Below, in pieces: positions 47,400 to 59,509 of a stretch of DNA of 64,000 nt. The notes under the pieces were generated by a model. It was not told where the DNA came from. It saw only the letters and a program-made list of their open reading frames with translations, and did not search any database. Source of the stretch: Siderastrea siderea (taxonomy: Eukaryota; Cnidaria; Anthozoa; Scleractinia; Rhizangiidae); the NCBI GenBank assembly GCA_964030785.1, contig OZ034970.1:2301911-2365910 (forward strand). Reading direction: 5' to 3'. Position 1 is the stretch's first letter, and each line of letters starts with the position of its first letter. A program made the position numbers and the translations under genes.

Positions 47400-50300
47400 T
47401 ACGTGCCTTTTCCTCAAACTGAGCAACGACAATTAAGAGCAGGCCCCAAAGATGTTAGCTAGTACCCCTTTTTTTCTCCAGGTTGTCCATAAATTTATAC
47501 GGACTGTACAAAAGCGCTGGCACGATCGATCTTGGTGGTTCTCATTCACTGAAAAATGCTTTTAGCTAATTTAAACAGTGCCATAATTAATCATTCTCAT
47601 TATACCGTTTTGTGGCAGTCAAGATCCACAAACAAGTTAAGACAAGAATTTAAACCCGCTGTGATAAAAGTATTTTTTCCTTTCTTTTCTTTTTTCCTAT
47701 TTTGCCGAAAATCATCATAAAAGCAAAAACAGCTAGGCATACGATTTTTTAGGACGGGTAAACGATCGAGTTTAAAGCGTTCATTCGACAGATGCTTTTA
47801 ATTAACGGTAGGAATTGTTGAAAGGGGAAAAACGTCTGGTGGTTTTATTGTGTTCCACTCTTACGTCCACACTGACATACTTTGTCAAGATATTTAATAT
47901 ACACAACCTGTTAATGAAAAATGCGTTGCAGTTTTTTTTTCATTGCATATGGGAAATTATTAAGAGTAACTTGTGAATATACTAACGAATTGGTCTTGAA
48001 GTTGATTATTGCCCGGAAATAATAATTTCTTTAACTTTTTTTCAACTTTTGACACTTAAGTTATTTGCACAAACATTTTTTAACAACATTTTTTTTAAAC
48101 ACCTTGGCTTCTTAGCCTGAGATATATAATTGATATTGATCGACTGATTGATTGGATAATTGACAGCATGATGGGAGACTCGATAAGCAAGGTCACGAAA
48201 CTAGGTTCTTATATGAGCATGACGCATTGACAAATAAAAACGGGTAAATGGTTTTCTTAAATGAATGGAGGTTGCCGTCATTAAGTTTAAACCTTAGCGT
48301 AAAGGAAATTTCAATGACGACCAATATTGAAATAAATAAACCAAGCAAAAATCTGAGAAACTTGTTTGGGTGGATTTATTTGCAGCATAAGCATATACTT
48401 TTCGTACTTTTATTGATAAAAGATTACCCTGTTGCAAATAAACACACTGATGAACTCCCCAAGCGATTACCCGTGCGATACGCAAATTGTTATTTAACTT
48501 GGCGATTTTAAATGTTTAACATCATGGCGGAAACTGAAGCAAGCCACAGAAAATTATTTCTTTGTTGATCTTTGTATGGGTTCAAATGCTGTGGAGCGCA
48601 ACTAACTATAAGCTAGAGAACATTTTTAGTGGTGCAGGTAACTGTAGCAAAAAGCGTTATTTCAAACTAAAAAACAAAAACAATAAGTTAAATGAGAATC
48701 TCAGTTTATTTAAATCTCCATTTTTAATCTTGTGCTGAAAGGAGGAGACAGAACAGTTCACCCAGAAAAAGTTTACAACGTTAAGGCTAGCATGCACTGA
48801 CCTGGAAACGCAGTGAAAGTAGTGGAAAAACTCTCTTTTGTATAACGAACATCTACATCTAATGCGCTGAACGGCTGTCAGGTCAGAATCTCAACCGCCT
48901 AACTGCCAACGTCTACCCTAAATGCCAACTGGAGCCATCGAACTTCTGGATTCACGTCTTGCCGAAGACGGGAGCCGTATGTAACTCCTCAGTAACGCAT
49001 ACTCAGGCCGCCTAAACTCACACGTTAACTCCCACAGAGCTTGTCCAAACTAAACGGTTTCACTTAATAGCCCGTATGTACTATGGTAGCGAGTTTCCCT
49101 GAAATTGCCTAAAAATGACCTATCTACTACCTATCAAATTCTAAGTAATACTTCCCTGGAGTACTATGTAGAATTTAGAAACAATGTGCAGCAAATGTAT
49201 TTTAAATGTATTGTTTTATACACCAATTCCTTATTACTAAATAAAATGATAGATTGTTTTAACTTCCAATCTGTGTCTGTTATTTTTCATGCTCAGACGC
49301 TTTGAGTTTTTTGTGGTGTGACGACTAAAGCAGTCGGCCTTTTACTATTTGTTGCAGATTCCTGCATATTTCCAATTCTCCCATGTCTTTTACAGAAAAA
49401 CATCTTCTTGTATTCATCTCGGAAGCTCTTATTTAATACTCCGTATATAAACGGATTTATGACAGCTGACGTGTTTCCCAGAAGGAGATACAAAACGTAG
49501 ACTTGTCTGGGAAAAGTCACCTCCCCTCGAATCGCGTCCAGAACATCTACTACAACAATTGGTGTCCAACACACCAAGAATCCAATTACCGTGATGAAAA
49601 GAATCTTGGTGATTTTTATATCCCTGTGTGTAATTTCGTCTGAGGAAGATGACTGCAGATTGCTTTGGACACTTCTTTGATGAATTTGAATTTTTCTGAA
49701 TACAAGAAAATAGCAGATACTCAGAGTAAACGTTGGTACTCCGACAAAGACAGAAACAAGCAAATTTGGAACAGAAATTTCGGTTGTTTGAGAGCAAAAC
49801 ATCTTTCCTGGATGAAAGACGTAGCGTCTGCCTGAAAATAAATAAGGCAATGGTTCCAAGAGGGCGAAGATGAAACAAAGTGCTATCATCCTTATAGTTT
49901 TCGTCTTAGTAAAAATCCGTTTGTAGTGTGTTGTTCGCACGATCCGGTAAAATCGATTAATGGCAGTCAGCGCTAAAATCTGCAATGACGCACAGGCAAG
50001 GATTATAACAAAGAAACCTTGGGCTTGGCAAACATCTTGGTTGAATGGCCAGCGACCAAGAATCACCACCGTAATGGACTGTGGGGCACAAAGCAATGGG
50101 AGAAGGATGTCGGAAATTGCCAAAGATGCGATGAAATAGTTGGGAATTGTTCGCAGCCGTGTATTTCTATAAACCGCTAGAAGCACACACGAGTTTCCAG
50201 TTATTGCCACCGAAATAGTAAGCAGATAAAAAAAGGTTTCCCAAATAACCAGTGCCTCTCCTCTCTGAAAAAGTTTCACGCTTGATGCCTTATAAATCTC

Positions 50301-53300
50301 TTCAGACATTTTGCCTAAAACACACAACTGAAGACAGGTTGCAACGTTTTTAGCCAGGATCTTTCCAGGGCGGTGAAAATAAGTAGTTAATGCTCACCTG
50401 GATGATATACCTTTTCGTTCCGGCTAATTAAGTTAGTTTCGGAACGAAAGGTAAAAGGATAATGAATTATTTATCATGCTGCCAATATTTTCACACTGCC
50501 ATAACACTAACAGCACTTGGAATAAATTAACATTAAATTGAAACATAGGTTCTATAAAACTATAACTAACAAATAACATAAAAATCGCGCATTTTTTAAT
50601 CAAATTTGTATAAAAGTGCAGGCAAAATAATCAGCCAGAACTTACTAAGAGCACAAGTACACGAAGCCATTTTGCTTAAAACATCTACCATGAGAAATTG
50701 AAGACATTCAAACGAAAGGGGGTTTTTGCCTTTGAGTAAAACCAGCTGCCCTTGTCCTTGTTGAATACCAGTTGGGTCCAGCTTAGTTAATATAATATTT
50801 GGTTACAAGGGGCAAAAGACTGATACTACATAATTTATCATGCTGTCAATAAATTGACACTATCGTGAGACTCAAAATAAATATTTTTGGGACCATGGCT
50901 TAGATAACTATATTATGCGACTAATATAAATACGAGTGTTTGCCAAAATTTGGGCAAAAGTGTTTATCAGCCAGAACTTCCTGGCAGCAAAAGTGAACAA
51001 AGTCAGTTTGCGTAAACTATCCACCCTTAGAAATTGAAGATCGACATTCATACGATGTTTTTTTTTTTAGTTTCGTTTAAAAATAAAACCAGTTTCCCTT
51101 GCCACTATTGTCACCAAATGGAGACAGAATATTCAGGTTACCAAAATAAAACGCACAAATTTGATTAGCAAATCGTTTAAGGATTGCTGCGCACTTCAAC
51201 GTAGGAGCAACAATTTCCTTCTACAGATATGCCATGGTGGAAATTCTGCTAAGAGTTAATTAAAGCTGAGCGAAACTGAAAATGAATGTAGAATAAAAGG
51301 CTTTCTTGGTAGGCAAACAAAGGTTAAGAATTGCATTTAGATAGACTGAGATCTTGACACTGACGTTGACACTGTCATAAGAATCTGAACCAACTAAAAA
51401 GGGACTAAAAAACACCGTAACTTACACAAGTGGTATAAATATGCAGTCCGCGAAATACGGCGACCGACACTACTCAGCATGCAAAAGTGAACGAAGCCGT
51501 TTTGTGTGAACTTTTTACATTTGGAATTTAAAAATTGCCTTGAGAATTGCATGTATTGCAGCCTGACAGTTGTTTTAACAAATAAAAGAAAATCTTGTTC
51601 GACGCAAGCAGCTGTTTCACTTACGGCACAATCGCGGGTAATGGACCCATAATTCAAGCTGCAGAGTGAAATAAAATGCAGCAGCTGAAAATTTTACTGA
51701 GGGATACGAAGTGTTTTTGCTTCGGAACACGTATGTTATAATCAAAACTCGTTCCCCAGCTCGCTAAAAAGATATAAGTTATGGCATATGTGAATACTTA
51801 TAGATAGCGAAATTAAGAAATTTAAAGGACATTCTCAAACGACAAAAAAAGGCTCGAATTTGTGTTTAGATGTAATTCAAAAGAGTTATCTTCACGCGAC
51901 CAGAAACGTCTGCGAATGGAACCCCTGTGTGACTAATGTGAGTTGATAGCTATTTGTGGAGTTTGAAAGGAATAACCCTTGTTGGGAGTTAAAGAAGACG
52001 AACAGAAGCTAGTTTTCGGGTTAATGCAAATTCTTATTAGTCATTGTATAAAAAATTAAACTGCAGATTGCAAATACTGTGTATCCCCTCTACCGCAAAT
52101 CCGATTGATACACATTCACTGCTCTCTCTGACTGGAACGGACGTTTTCATAATTCACAATTCGGTGTTATCGAATTTCCTGCTGCTATAAGAAATGAGCG
52201 ATTTTCTTTCGGCTAAATGCAACCGAACTAATTACTGCGTTCTCAGACCTTGAAATATGGAAAATGATTAATGATTTCTATCTACCATTTCTGAAGATAG
52301 TTGTAAGTAAGAAAAAAGGTTGATTTATTCAGACATTAATGAGCACAATTAAAAGCAAATGGAACTGAGCAGGTGGCATATTTACCCCGTTGTAAAATGG
52401 CTTAACTTGACCAACTAACGGGAACAACATTATAAACGGAAAAAATGGATTAATGGCATTAAGGCTAGAAAAAAATGGAAAACAGTCAAATTAAACTTTC
52501 TTTTAATTCTCCTGTAAATTCAGTCCTTAAGGTGAAAGTACGCTTGGTGTTTTTTCCTATATCGCCAAAAATCCGTAAACTTTGGTGGCCTTAGCTTTGA
52601 CATATATTTTGTATAAAAAGAAAGAGAAAAAAGAATAAGCGATATTTTAAATCCGTGCGGTTAGAATTTCACTAATCCTCAAACGTGCTATTTCAGTAAT
52701 TATTTAATTTCAAGCAGTTATGCATGATTACTATGTCTTTTTCCATTTCCTTTAGTCCTGGGAAGATGTGTATTCCCTATAGCGGGTTATACGATGGGTG
52801 CCAAATTTTGGCAGAAATGACAACACGAAACGCATAAAAGCAATTGCACCTTTTTAGCAACTGAACTGGAACAACTGAAAGCCGAGAAAAAGCTAGCAAT
52901 TATATGAAATTCTATTGGTTTTGGCTTATCCCTGAGGTATAAGAAAGGGGTACCATTTTGGTAGAAAAAATAGTATATTGAAGGGTAAGGGTTTGAATCT
53001 CCGGGCGGAGCCTCCCCGGATAACACTTTATTGAGTACACCTCCCCCCGGGCCTTTAGACAATACTCTTTAGATTGTGCATCGTCAGTTTTCTTTCCACC
53101 TGACCTCCTCCCCTTCAGCGGAGTTGGCGATGTCGCCGTTTTCACTCTCGATCTGCGCTTAATGTTTAACGTCTACACACTTACTTAATCAGCACAAGTC
53201 ACAAAGTTGTCTAATTTTCAATAAAAATGATTACAAGTCTATTTACAGACTTAGCATATTGAAATACAGAGTAATGCGAAGAAAGAGCTAAAACATAAAG

Positions 53301-53429
53301 CCACTATAACACACTATACGTCAAACATAGTTAATCGATACGATAGACCAGGGGCGAGTTGCATAAAGAGTAACGCCAGACGTAATTTCAGTAGAACAGT
53401 GACTTATCCTTATTTCCCTGGAATATTAC
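46511..53429. repeat. Unit 2 of the 6919-bp direct tandem duplication (block C)
   Basis: Copy of 39592-46510. By eye I found only two differences, both in the type-2 receptor (42640 C vs 49559 T; 42924 C vs 49843 T). All intergenic small frames recur unchanged. After 53429 the sequence continues with GTAGAAATTGG, homologous to the flank at 31535. Confidence 0.95.
49293..50309 (-). CDS. GPCR6: rhodopsin-class receptor, type 2
   Basis: 338 residues, identical to GPCR4 except Tyr for Cys in PLPYLFSGRR (second extracellular side of TM4) and one silent change. Tyr is the residue found in GPCR2 and GPCR7, so the GPCR4 cysteine is the derived state. Same start choice and motifs as GPCR4. Confidence 0.88.
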   Translation of the reverse strand: MSEEIYKASSVKLFQRGEALVIWETFFYLLTISVAITGNSCVLLAVYRNTRLRTIPNYFIASLAISDILLPLLCAPQSITVVILGRWPFNQDVCQAQGFFVIILACASLQILALTAINRFYRIVRTTHYKRIFTKTKTIRMIALCFIFALLEPLPYLFSGRRYVFHPGKMFCSQTTEISVPNLLVSVFVGVPTFTLSICYFLVFRKIQIHQRSVQSNLQSSSSDEITHRDIKITKILFITVIGFLVCWTPIVVVDVLDAIRGEVTFPRQVYVLYLLLGNTSAVINPFIYGVLNKSFRDEYKKMFFCKRHGRIGNMQESATNSKRPTALVVTPQKTQSV

Positions 53430-53557
53430 GTAGAAATTGGAAACAGCGTAAATGCACTGTTTTATAAAATAAATCATTATTTGATAGTATGTTGCATTCA
53501 GCAACTGCGTTAATCCGTGGTTTCTGTTATTTTTTCAGTTCAAATGTTTTGAGTGTT
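50310..53557. other. Intergenic DNA of unit 2 and start of the GPCR7 flank
   Basis: Copy of 43391-46510 up to 53429, then a type-2 receptor 3' flank. Contains the same dispersed repeat near 52910-53062. No gene seen. Confidence 0.45.
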
Positions 53558-54556
53558 TCACGCACTTAAGACAAAAGCATTCGACCTCTTTCCATTCGTC
53601 GTAGTTTCTTGCGTTTCTCCAACTTTTCGACGTTTTTTGCACAAAAATAACTTTTTATACTCATCTCTGAAATTCTTATTTAACACTCCGTATACGAATG
53701 GATTTATGACACCTGACAGGTTTCCCAGAAGGAGATAGAAAAAGTAGACTTGTCTGGGAAAAGTAACCTCTCCTCGAAACGTGTCCACAAAATCTATGAC
53801 AGCAATAGGTGTCCAACACGCCAAGAAACCAATTACCGTGATGAAAAGAATCTTGGTGATTTTTATATCCCTGTGTGTAATTTCGTCCGTGGAAGATGAC
53901 TGCAGATTGCTTTGAACAGTTTGTTGATGACTGCGCATTTTCCTGAATACAAAAAAGTAGCAGATACTCAGAGTAAACGTTGGTACACCAACATAAACAT
54001 AAACGAGCAAATTTGGAACAGAAATTTCCGTTGTCTGAAAGCAAAACATCTTTCCGGGATGAAAGACGTAGCGTCTGCCTGAAAATAAATAAGGCAATGG
54101 TTCTAAGAGAGCGAGAATGAAACAAAGAACTATCATCCTTGTAGTTTTTGACTTGGTAAAAATCCGTTTGTAGTGCCTTGTTTGCACGATCCGATAAAAT
54201 CGATTAATGGCAGTCAGCGTTAAAATCTGCAATGACGCACAGGCAAGAAATATAACAAAAAATCCTTGTGCTTGGCAAACATCTTGGTTGAATGACCAGC
54301 GACCAAGAACAACCACCGTAATAGCCTGTGGAGCACAAAGCAATGGAAGAAGAATATCGGAAATTGCCAAAGACGCAATGAAGTAGTTGGGAATTGTTCG
54401 CAGCTGTGTATTTCTATAAACCGCTAGAAGAACAAACGAGTTTCCAATTATTGCCACCGAAACAGTAAGTATATAAAAGAAGGTTTCACAAATGACCAGC
54501 GCTTCTCCTCTCTGTCTAAGTTCCTCGGTCAGCGCCTTGTAAGTCCTTTCAGACAT
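53558..54556 (-). CDS. GPCR7: rhodopsin-class receptor, type 2 (more diverged)
   Basis: Intronless, 332 residues from ATG at 54556 (MSERTYKALTEELRQRGEAL). Class A marks as in GPCR4: IGNSFVLLAVYRN, LAISD, GRWSFNQDVCQAQG, INRFYRIVQ, CWTP, NPFVYG. It shares VIDFVDTFRGE and FRKMRSHQQ with the type-1 receptors, so it is intermediate between the two types, possibly closest to the ancestor or shaped by gene conversion. The tail is basic (KKLFLCKKRRKVGE). Confidence 0.9.
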   Translation of the reverse strand: MSERTYKALTEELRQRGEALVICETFFYILTVSVAIIGNSFVLLAVYRNTQLRTIPNYFIASLAISDILLPLLCAPQAITVVVLGRWSFNQDVCQAQGFFVIFLACASLQILTLTAINRFYRIVQTRHYKRIFTKSKTTRMIVLCFILALLEPLPYLFSGRRYVFHPGKMFCFQTTEISVPNLLVYVYVGVPTFTLSICYFFVFRKMRSHQQTVQSNLQSSSTDEITHRDIKITKILFITVIGFLACWTPIAVIDFVDTFRGEVTFPRQVYFFYLLLGNLSGVINPFVYGVLNKNFRDEYKKLFLCKKRRKVGETQETTTNGKRSNAFVLSA

Positions 54557-55936
54557 TGTGCCCAAAACACACAAGAGAGGTTGCGAAGTTTTCAGCTGAA
54601 AGCTTTATCTCAAAAGCGCTAGAAAGAAGTGGTTAATGGCTTGCTTACCCGGATGAATATCGTTTTGGTCCAGGTGAATAAATGTAATATTTACCAACTA
54701 GGGTGAAAAGAATAATACATAATTTGTCACGCTGTCAATAAATTGACACTGTCGTAAGACTCAATTTAAATATTAATGTGGAACATGGCTTATACAACAC
54801 TATTTCACGATTGATGTACATGTCGAACGTTTTTGTGCAAAAGTTGGCAAAATAATCAGCCAGAAAGTTCTGAAAGTACAGGTGTATGAAGCCACCGTTC
54901 ATTCATGTGGGGCGGTGTTTTTGTCTTTTATAAAACAAGCTGTCTTTGCTATTATTGTCACCAATGGAGACAGAATACAGGTTAGCAAAATAAAATGCAA
55001 AAACAAAAACAAAAAATGATCATCGAAAGCAAAGTCTCACTGCGCAATTAGAAATCGGAGTAATTATTTCCCTCTACGGGTTTCTGCTTTGGCAATTTGC
55101 GCTAAATGCGGAGTGATATATATGTAACCTGGGCAAAATTGAAAACGAAAGAAAGATAAGAGGCTTTCTTGGCAGACAAACAAAGGGTTAGATTTGCATT
55201 TAGATACGGATCTAAGCTAAGTCTCGCAGTTCAGTTGATATAAACGGGGTACTAATTAAGAACAAAAATATGTTTGTTACAGAAAGCCAGAGGGCACCTT
55301 GTTTGTCAAATTATCAACATACGAAACACATTAAAAATAAAACAGGAAAAACTTTTGTCAATGGCATTAAGGATTCGTGTTATGAATATAAAAATCTAAA
55401 TGGAATTTGTTGCTAAACAGAAAATGAGACATAAATAAAAAGATTGTAAGATTATGAACTAATAACAAATTGTAAACTTAATAGTTTATTATGATTTCTT
55501 CTCCATTCTGTCGGTGTTCGAGGAGCAGAGGGTGTTTGAAAGAAGGACAATCAATGGTGATATTTCAAGACAGTTTGCCAAAAATGCAAAAATCGCCATG
55601 GCGTAGGCCCTTTCATTAATTAGCCAACCTACTCAAAACTCTTAATTCTCAGGCTCCTGTAATGTTTCTTTTTTCGTATTTTTGGCTCGGGCTGTTAGAT
55701 TATAACATTTTGGGAAAGTGTTGTGAGAATAAGTTGATAGTTGTTCGAGATACGGCCTGATAACTAGAGTGAGGTCAAGCCATTTTTTAACAAAAACGCT
55801 TGTTTTTCACATTTATTAGTGAAAAAGTGAAGTGATACGAATAAATAGTCATTTTTACGCTCGTGTCGTCAGTGATGATGACACGATGCGTTATGTTGGG
55901 GTAATAGTGCATTCCTTTGTAAACCATTCTTAGAAG
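54557..55936. other. Flank of the GPCR7 unit
   Basis: Parts match block A about 28560-29520 (for example CCATGGC(G/A)T(A/G)GRCCCTTTC near 55596). The match shows that the receptor unit extends several hundred bases 5' of the gene. No exon seen. Confidence 0.4.
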
Positions 55937-57535
55937 GTAGAAATGTGATGTGAACTACAAGGACAAACTAGAAAAAATAAAGGCGACTCTAGGATGCTGG
56001 AAGTTCCGCAGACTTAGTCTGTTAGGGAAAGTATTAATCTTAAAAAGCCTTATTACATCGCAACTAGTGTACATACTATCCCCTATACAATCAAGCCCAG
56101 AAGCAATCAAAGAAATCAATACAATTTTTTCTAACTTCTTATGGAACGGCAAAGGCGACAAAATAAAAAGAAATGTAATGATAAATGACTATTCTCAAGG
56201 AGGACTTAAGATGATTGATATTCTTTCTTTTAACAAATCTCTTAAAGCAACCTGGATTAAAAAGTATCTTGGCACTGAAAATAGAGGCAGTTGGAAAATT
56301 TTTTTTGATGCAGAACTCCAAACATATGGAGGTAAATTAGGGATATTAGGAAATCTTAACCCAAAGGACATGCACAGTGTCATAAAGGTATCAGATCCTT
56401 TTGTCAAAGAAAGTCTTGAAATTTGGTCAGAGATCTCTTTCGAGGAAACGGTAACATCCTATAAACATCTTCGTTCATTACCTTTATGGCATAACTCATC
56501 TATAAGAATTGGAAACAAACCTGTATTTTATCAAGACTGGTTTCTCAAAGGTATAAGCAAAGTCAATCATTTAATGGACGACTCCTTTAACTTCCTCTCC
56601 CACACATCTTTCCAAAACAAATATAACCTCCGAGTCAAACCTCTAACTTTTTTTGGAATGATCGCAGCAATCAACCATCTGCGCATCCAAATTGCAAGAA
56701 ACCAGCCGGACAGCCACGAGAGCTTCTCATCAGTTTCTATGAAAAGTACAAGGCCATCCCGACTTGTATATAAGAAGCTATTATCAAAAAGGAGTCAAGA
56801 ACCCATATCAAGTCACCAAAAATGGCAACAGGATATCGACACTGATCAAAACGTCAACTGGAAAGCAGCTTACCAGCTGGCCTCTCACTGCACAAAGAGC
56901 TCAAAACTTATTGTTTTTAATTTTAAATTTCTACATCGGCGACTGTCAACCAACAGTTTCTTACATAAATTAGGATTCACAGACAGTGAAAAGTGCACTT
57001 TCTGTCTAAACGAAACAGAATACCCGTTACATCTATTTTGGACATGTGAGAAAACCCAGTCCTTCTGGAACAGTCTATTTTCATGGCTGCAGTCCGGCAG
57101 GATCATTGAGAAAGACTCTAGGTCTCTTGAGGCGGACGCTGCTTTGGGTCTGAGGCCGGATAACTCCAAATATGAACTACAAATCAATTTTTGTTTCTTG
57201 ATAGCAATTTATTTTATTTGGATCTGCAAACTTAAAGAATGCACTCCAAAACTGAACGATTTTTTATCGTACTTACGTCACTTTTTCAAAATAGAAAACG
57301 ACGGTAGAACAGTTGCAAAGAAATGGGAACCTCTTCTACCAATCTTGCAATGACAGACCTGACCCCCAAGAATTAATTCACAAACCTAACAAAACCTCTT
57401 GGTCCTTTCAACCCGGTAGCACTTTTGCACCATAGCATTACAGAAATGTATCGTTTTTTTTTCGCTTCCTTTAATTTCGCTTCTTGTGCTGATTAGCTTA
57501 AATTAGTGTTTCTTTTTCCTGTTAAATAAAGCATT
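55937..57535 (+). mobile_element. 5'-truncated LINE: C-terminal part of reverse transcriptase ORF
   Basis: Open frame 55950-57353 (467 codons). It starts in the thumb/connection of a LINE reverse transcriptase: LGCWKFRRLSLLGKVLILKS, then SNFLWNG and a GGLKMIDI motif. It continues through a LPLWHNSSIRIGN segment to a zinc-binding zf-RVT region (KCTFCLNETEYPLHLFWTC, a C-x2-C...H-x4-C pattern). The palm with the YxDD box and the endonuclease are missing, so this is a dead 5'-truncated insertion. AATAAAGC near 57524 marks the 3' end. The intact frame suggests recent insertion. Confidence 0.88.
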
Positions 57536-57539
57536 GTTA

Positions 57540-57735
57540 AAAAAGTAGTGTATTGTATATAATTTCTTGTAAGGGATTTATTGTAAGTAATGTAACGTGT
57601 ATTGAAAGTAAGAGTAAGTTATTCTAAGTAATGTATTGTGAATACTGTGACGTGTATTGTAAGTAAGTTACTGCAAGTAATGTATCGTAAGTACTGTAAC
57701 GTGTATTGTACGTTAAGTTACTGTAAAAAAAAAGA
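57540..57735. repeat. Imperfect tandem repeat tail of the LINE
   Basis: Successive variants of GTAAGTAATGTAACGTGTATT, directly abutting the LINE 3' end. Some LINE families end in such simple repeats instead of poly-A. Confidence 0.7.
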
Positions 57736-57739
57736 AATT

Positions 57740-58880
57740 AGAATGTAATGCGCTATTTTGTTCTGTTAGCAATAAACAATAGTCAGAGTGATACAACAGG
57801 AACACGCTTATGGTGCAAGTAAGTCACGTTTATAACAACAGGGAGAAAAGTAATGTTTTGAGCGTCAGGGAGGGAAAAAGAGCAAAAAAATGTCATATTT
57901 GTGTTACTGAGCGCGTGAAGTAATTAAAGATTTCTAGATGTGGGAGTAAGCTATTCAAATATGTTTGAATTGTCTGTTCAAGATTACGTAAGTGACTATG
58001 GTGAGTGGGCGGTTTTAGTGCTGAAAGTATTTTTAAGAGGTCAGTGAGAATATAGTCATACCAGCGTGATGCTGGTGTTTTATTATGCATCCTTGCTCAA
58101 TTTTGAGTGAGATAGGGCGAGTAACATAATTGTTATTTATAGCATTAAATCCGACAATTGTGAAATTTTGTAAAAAAGGGTTGATTCGGAGGAAAAGGGT
58201 TTTTAAATTATGCTTAGTTGTGGCCCGAAAATGCCAAAAGCCTTACTCAGGGCCCTAACTTTAGCCTGTTTAAGTGATCTGAGACCTTTGTTGTAAAATA
58301 CTTATGCACTTTGGGAAACGATTTCAATGTTTTGTTTTCCGTGGAGCGAAGATCTGACCTTGTTTTTTAACCTCCGATGTCTGTCTGATTTGCTCCTAAT
58401 GGGAGCTGTAAACAATTTCTGCCTTTGTTATACAAATTTGACACATTCTTTCTTGTGATTGTGAAAAACTGTTTACGGCTGATGACAATAGTAGATTGTT
58501 TTTTAAACGCTCGACTAAGGTCACCTGGGGTCTTTACATCACACATGCGGAAGGCATATCGGCAGTCTGTTTTGATAAGAGAAAAACTCAGTACGCCTTC
58601 CTCGCTAAACAAGTGGTTGCCAAGTACCTGTGCGGTGCGATAATGTCTTACATTTAGTGAGGATGCGTTGACAGTAAATGAATATAAAAGAACATATGTA
58701 ATAAAACGGACAAACAGACCTTTCAGTGTACGTTTTTCTGTGATGAAATGAAATGAACCCATAGAGGTTAACAACTTATACTAAGAGGTATGCTGGTAAA
58801 TTTTTATGGCCTTGGTAAGCGGAATGGCTCGCGGGCGCGTGCGCCGTACATACATACGTACATCGCATTTCATGACATTC
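57740..58880. other. Intergenic, no confident gene
   Basis: A 135-codon minus-strand frame (58367-58774) is open, but I recognise no domain and no start or splice context favours it. I list it only as an unsupported frame. Confidence 0.3.
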
Positions 58881-58884
58881 TTAC

Positions 58885-59130
58885 ATGAGGCAATTTTCGC
58901 TGGAAGAGCAGAGACGAAGGAAAAGAGAAGGAGATAGAGATCAACAACGGGAAAGGATGAGAAACGCCACTGAAGAACAGTCAAGCACCCGGTCAAGCAG
59001 AGCGGAAACGAAAACGAGAAAGACGAAGGAACAGTACAGCAGAGAGATAAAGGCAACTAGAAATAAGACGGAACGGTACTGAAGAACAACGCCAGAGGAA
59101 AACTGAGAGACGCCGACAGAGAACTGTAAA
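58885..59130 (+). other. Arg/Glu-rich frame resembling degenerate STPR-type repeats
   Basis: Reads EEQRRRKREGDRDQQRERMR, NATEEQSSTRSSRAETKTRK, and, after a frame change near 59080, TEEQRQRKTERRRQRT. The recurring T-E-E-Q...R-x2-R spacing recalls STPR repeats at the N-terminus of Helitron-type and zinc-finger proteins. Frame disruption argues for a relic. Low confidence. Confidence 0.35.
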
Positions 59131-59508
59131 CATGTCGGGTACAGTTTTCTTGATTTTTATCTATTTGTGATTGGAAATAATTTTGTACCACCGAATAATT
59201 TACGTCTACGTTTTTGTTTTTTATTCTACAGATCATCAAGGGGAAAGAAGTCGTAACAGAGAGAGAACTGAGAAGAAATTTACGCCAAGGACAGCATGAA
59301 GTTACAAGGTGTTCAGGTAAAATCAATTTCCGTGTTTTAGCAAAGTTTGTTAAACAAACTTTGCTAAAGCACGGAAATTGATTTTACCTGAAAGCTGTAC
59401 CCGACATGTTTACAGTTCTCTGTCGGCGTCTCTCAGTTTTCCTCTGGCGTTGTTCTTCAGTACCGTTCCGTCTTATTTCTAGTTGCCTTTATCTCTCTGC
59501 TGTACTGT
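59031..59508. repeat. Large nested inverted repeat (hairpin)
   Basis: Bases 59031-59145 recur as a near-exact inverted copy at 59394-59508. An inner pair, about 59310-59350 and 59353-59393, closes the hairpin around TTTGTTAAACAAA. About 160 bases (59146-59308) have no partner on the right arm. Confidence 0.92.
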
Positions 59509-59509
59509 T

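Noticed and set aside
24039..54556. Receptors as opsins
   Set aside because: TM7 has Asn, not Lys, at the retinal-binding position before NPFIY.
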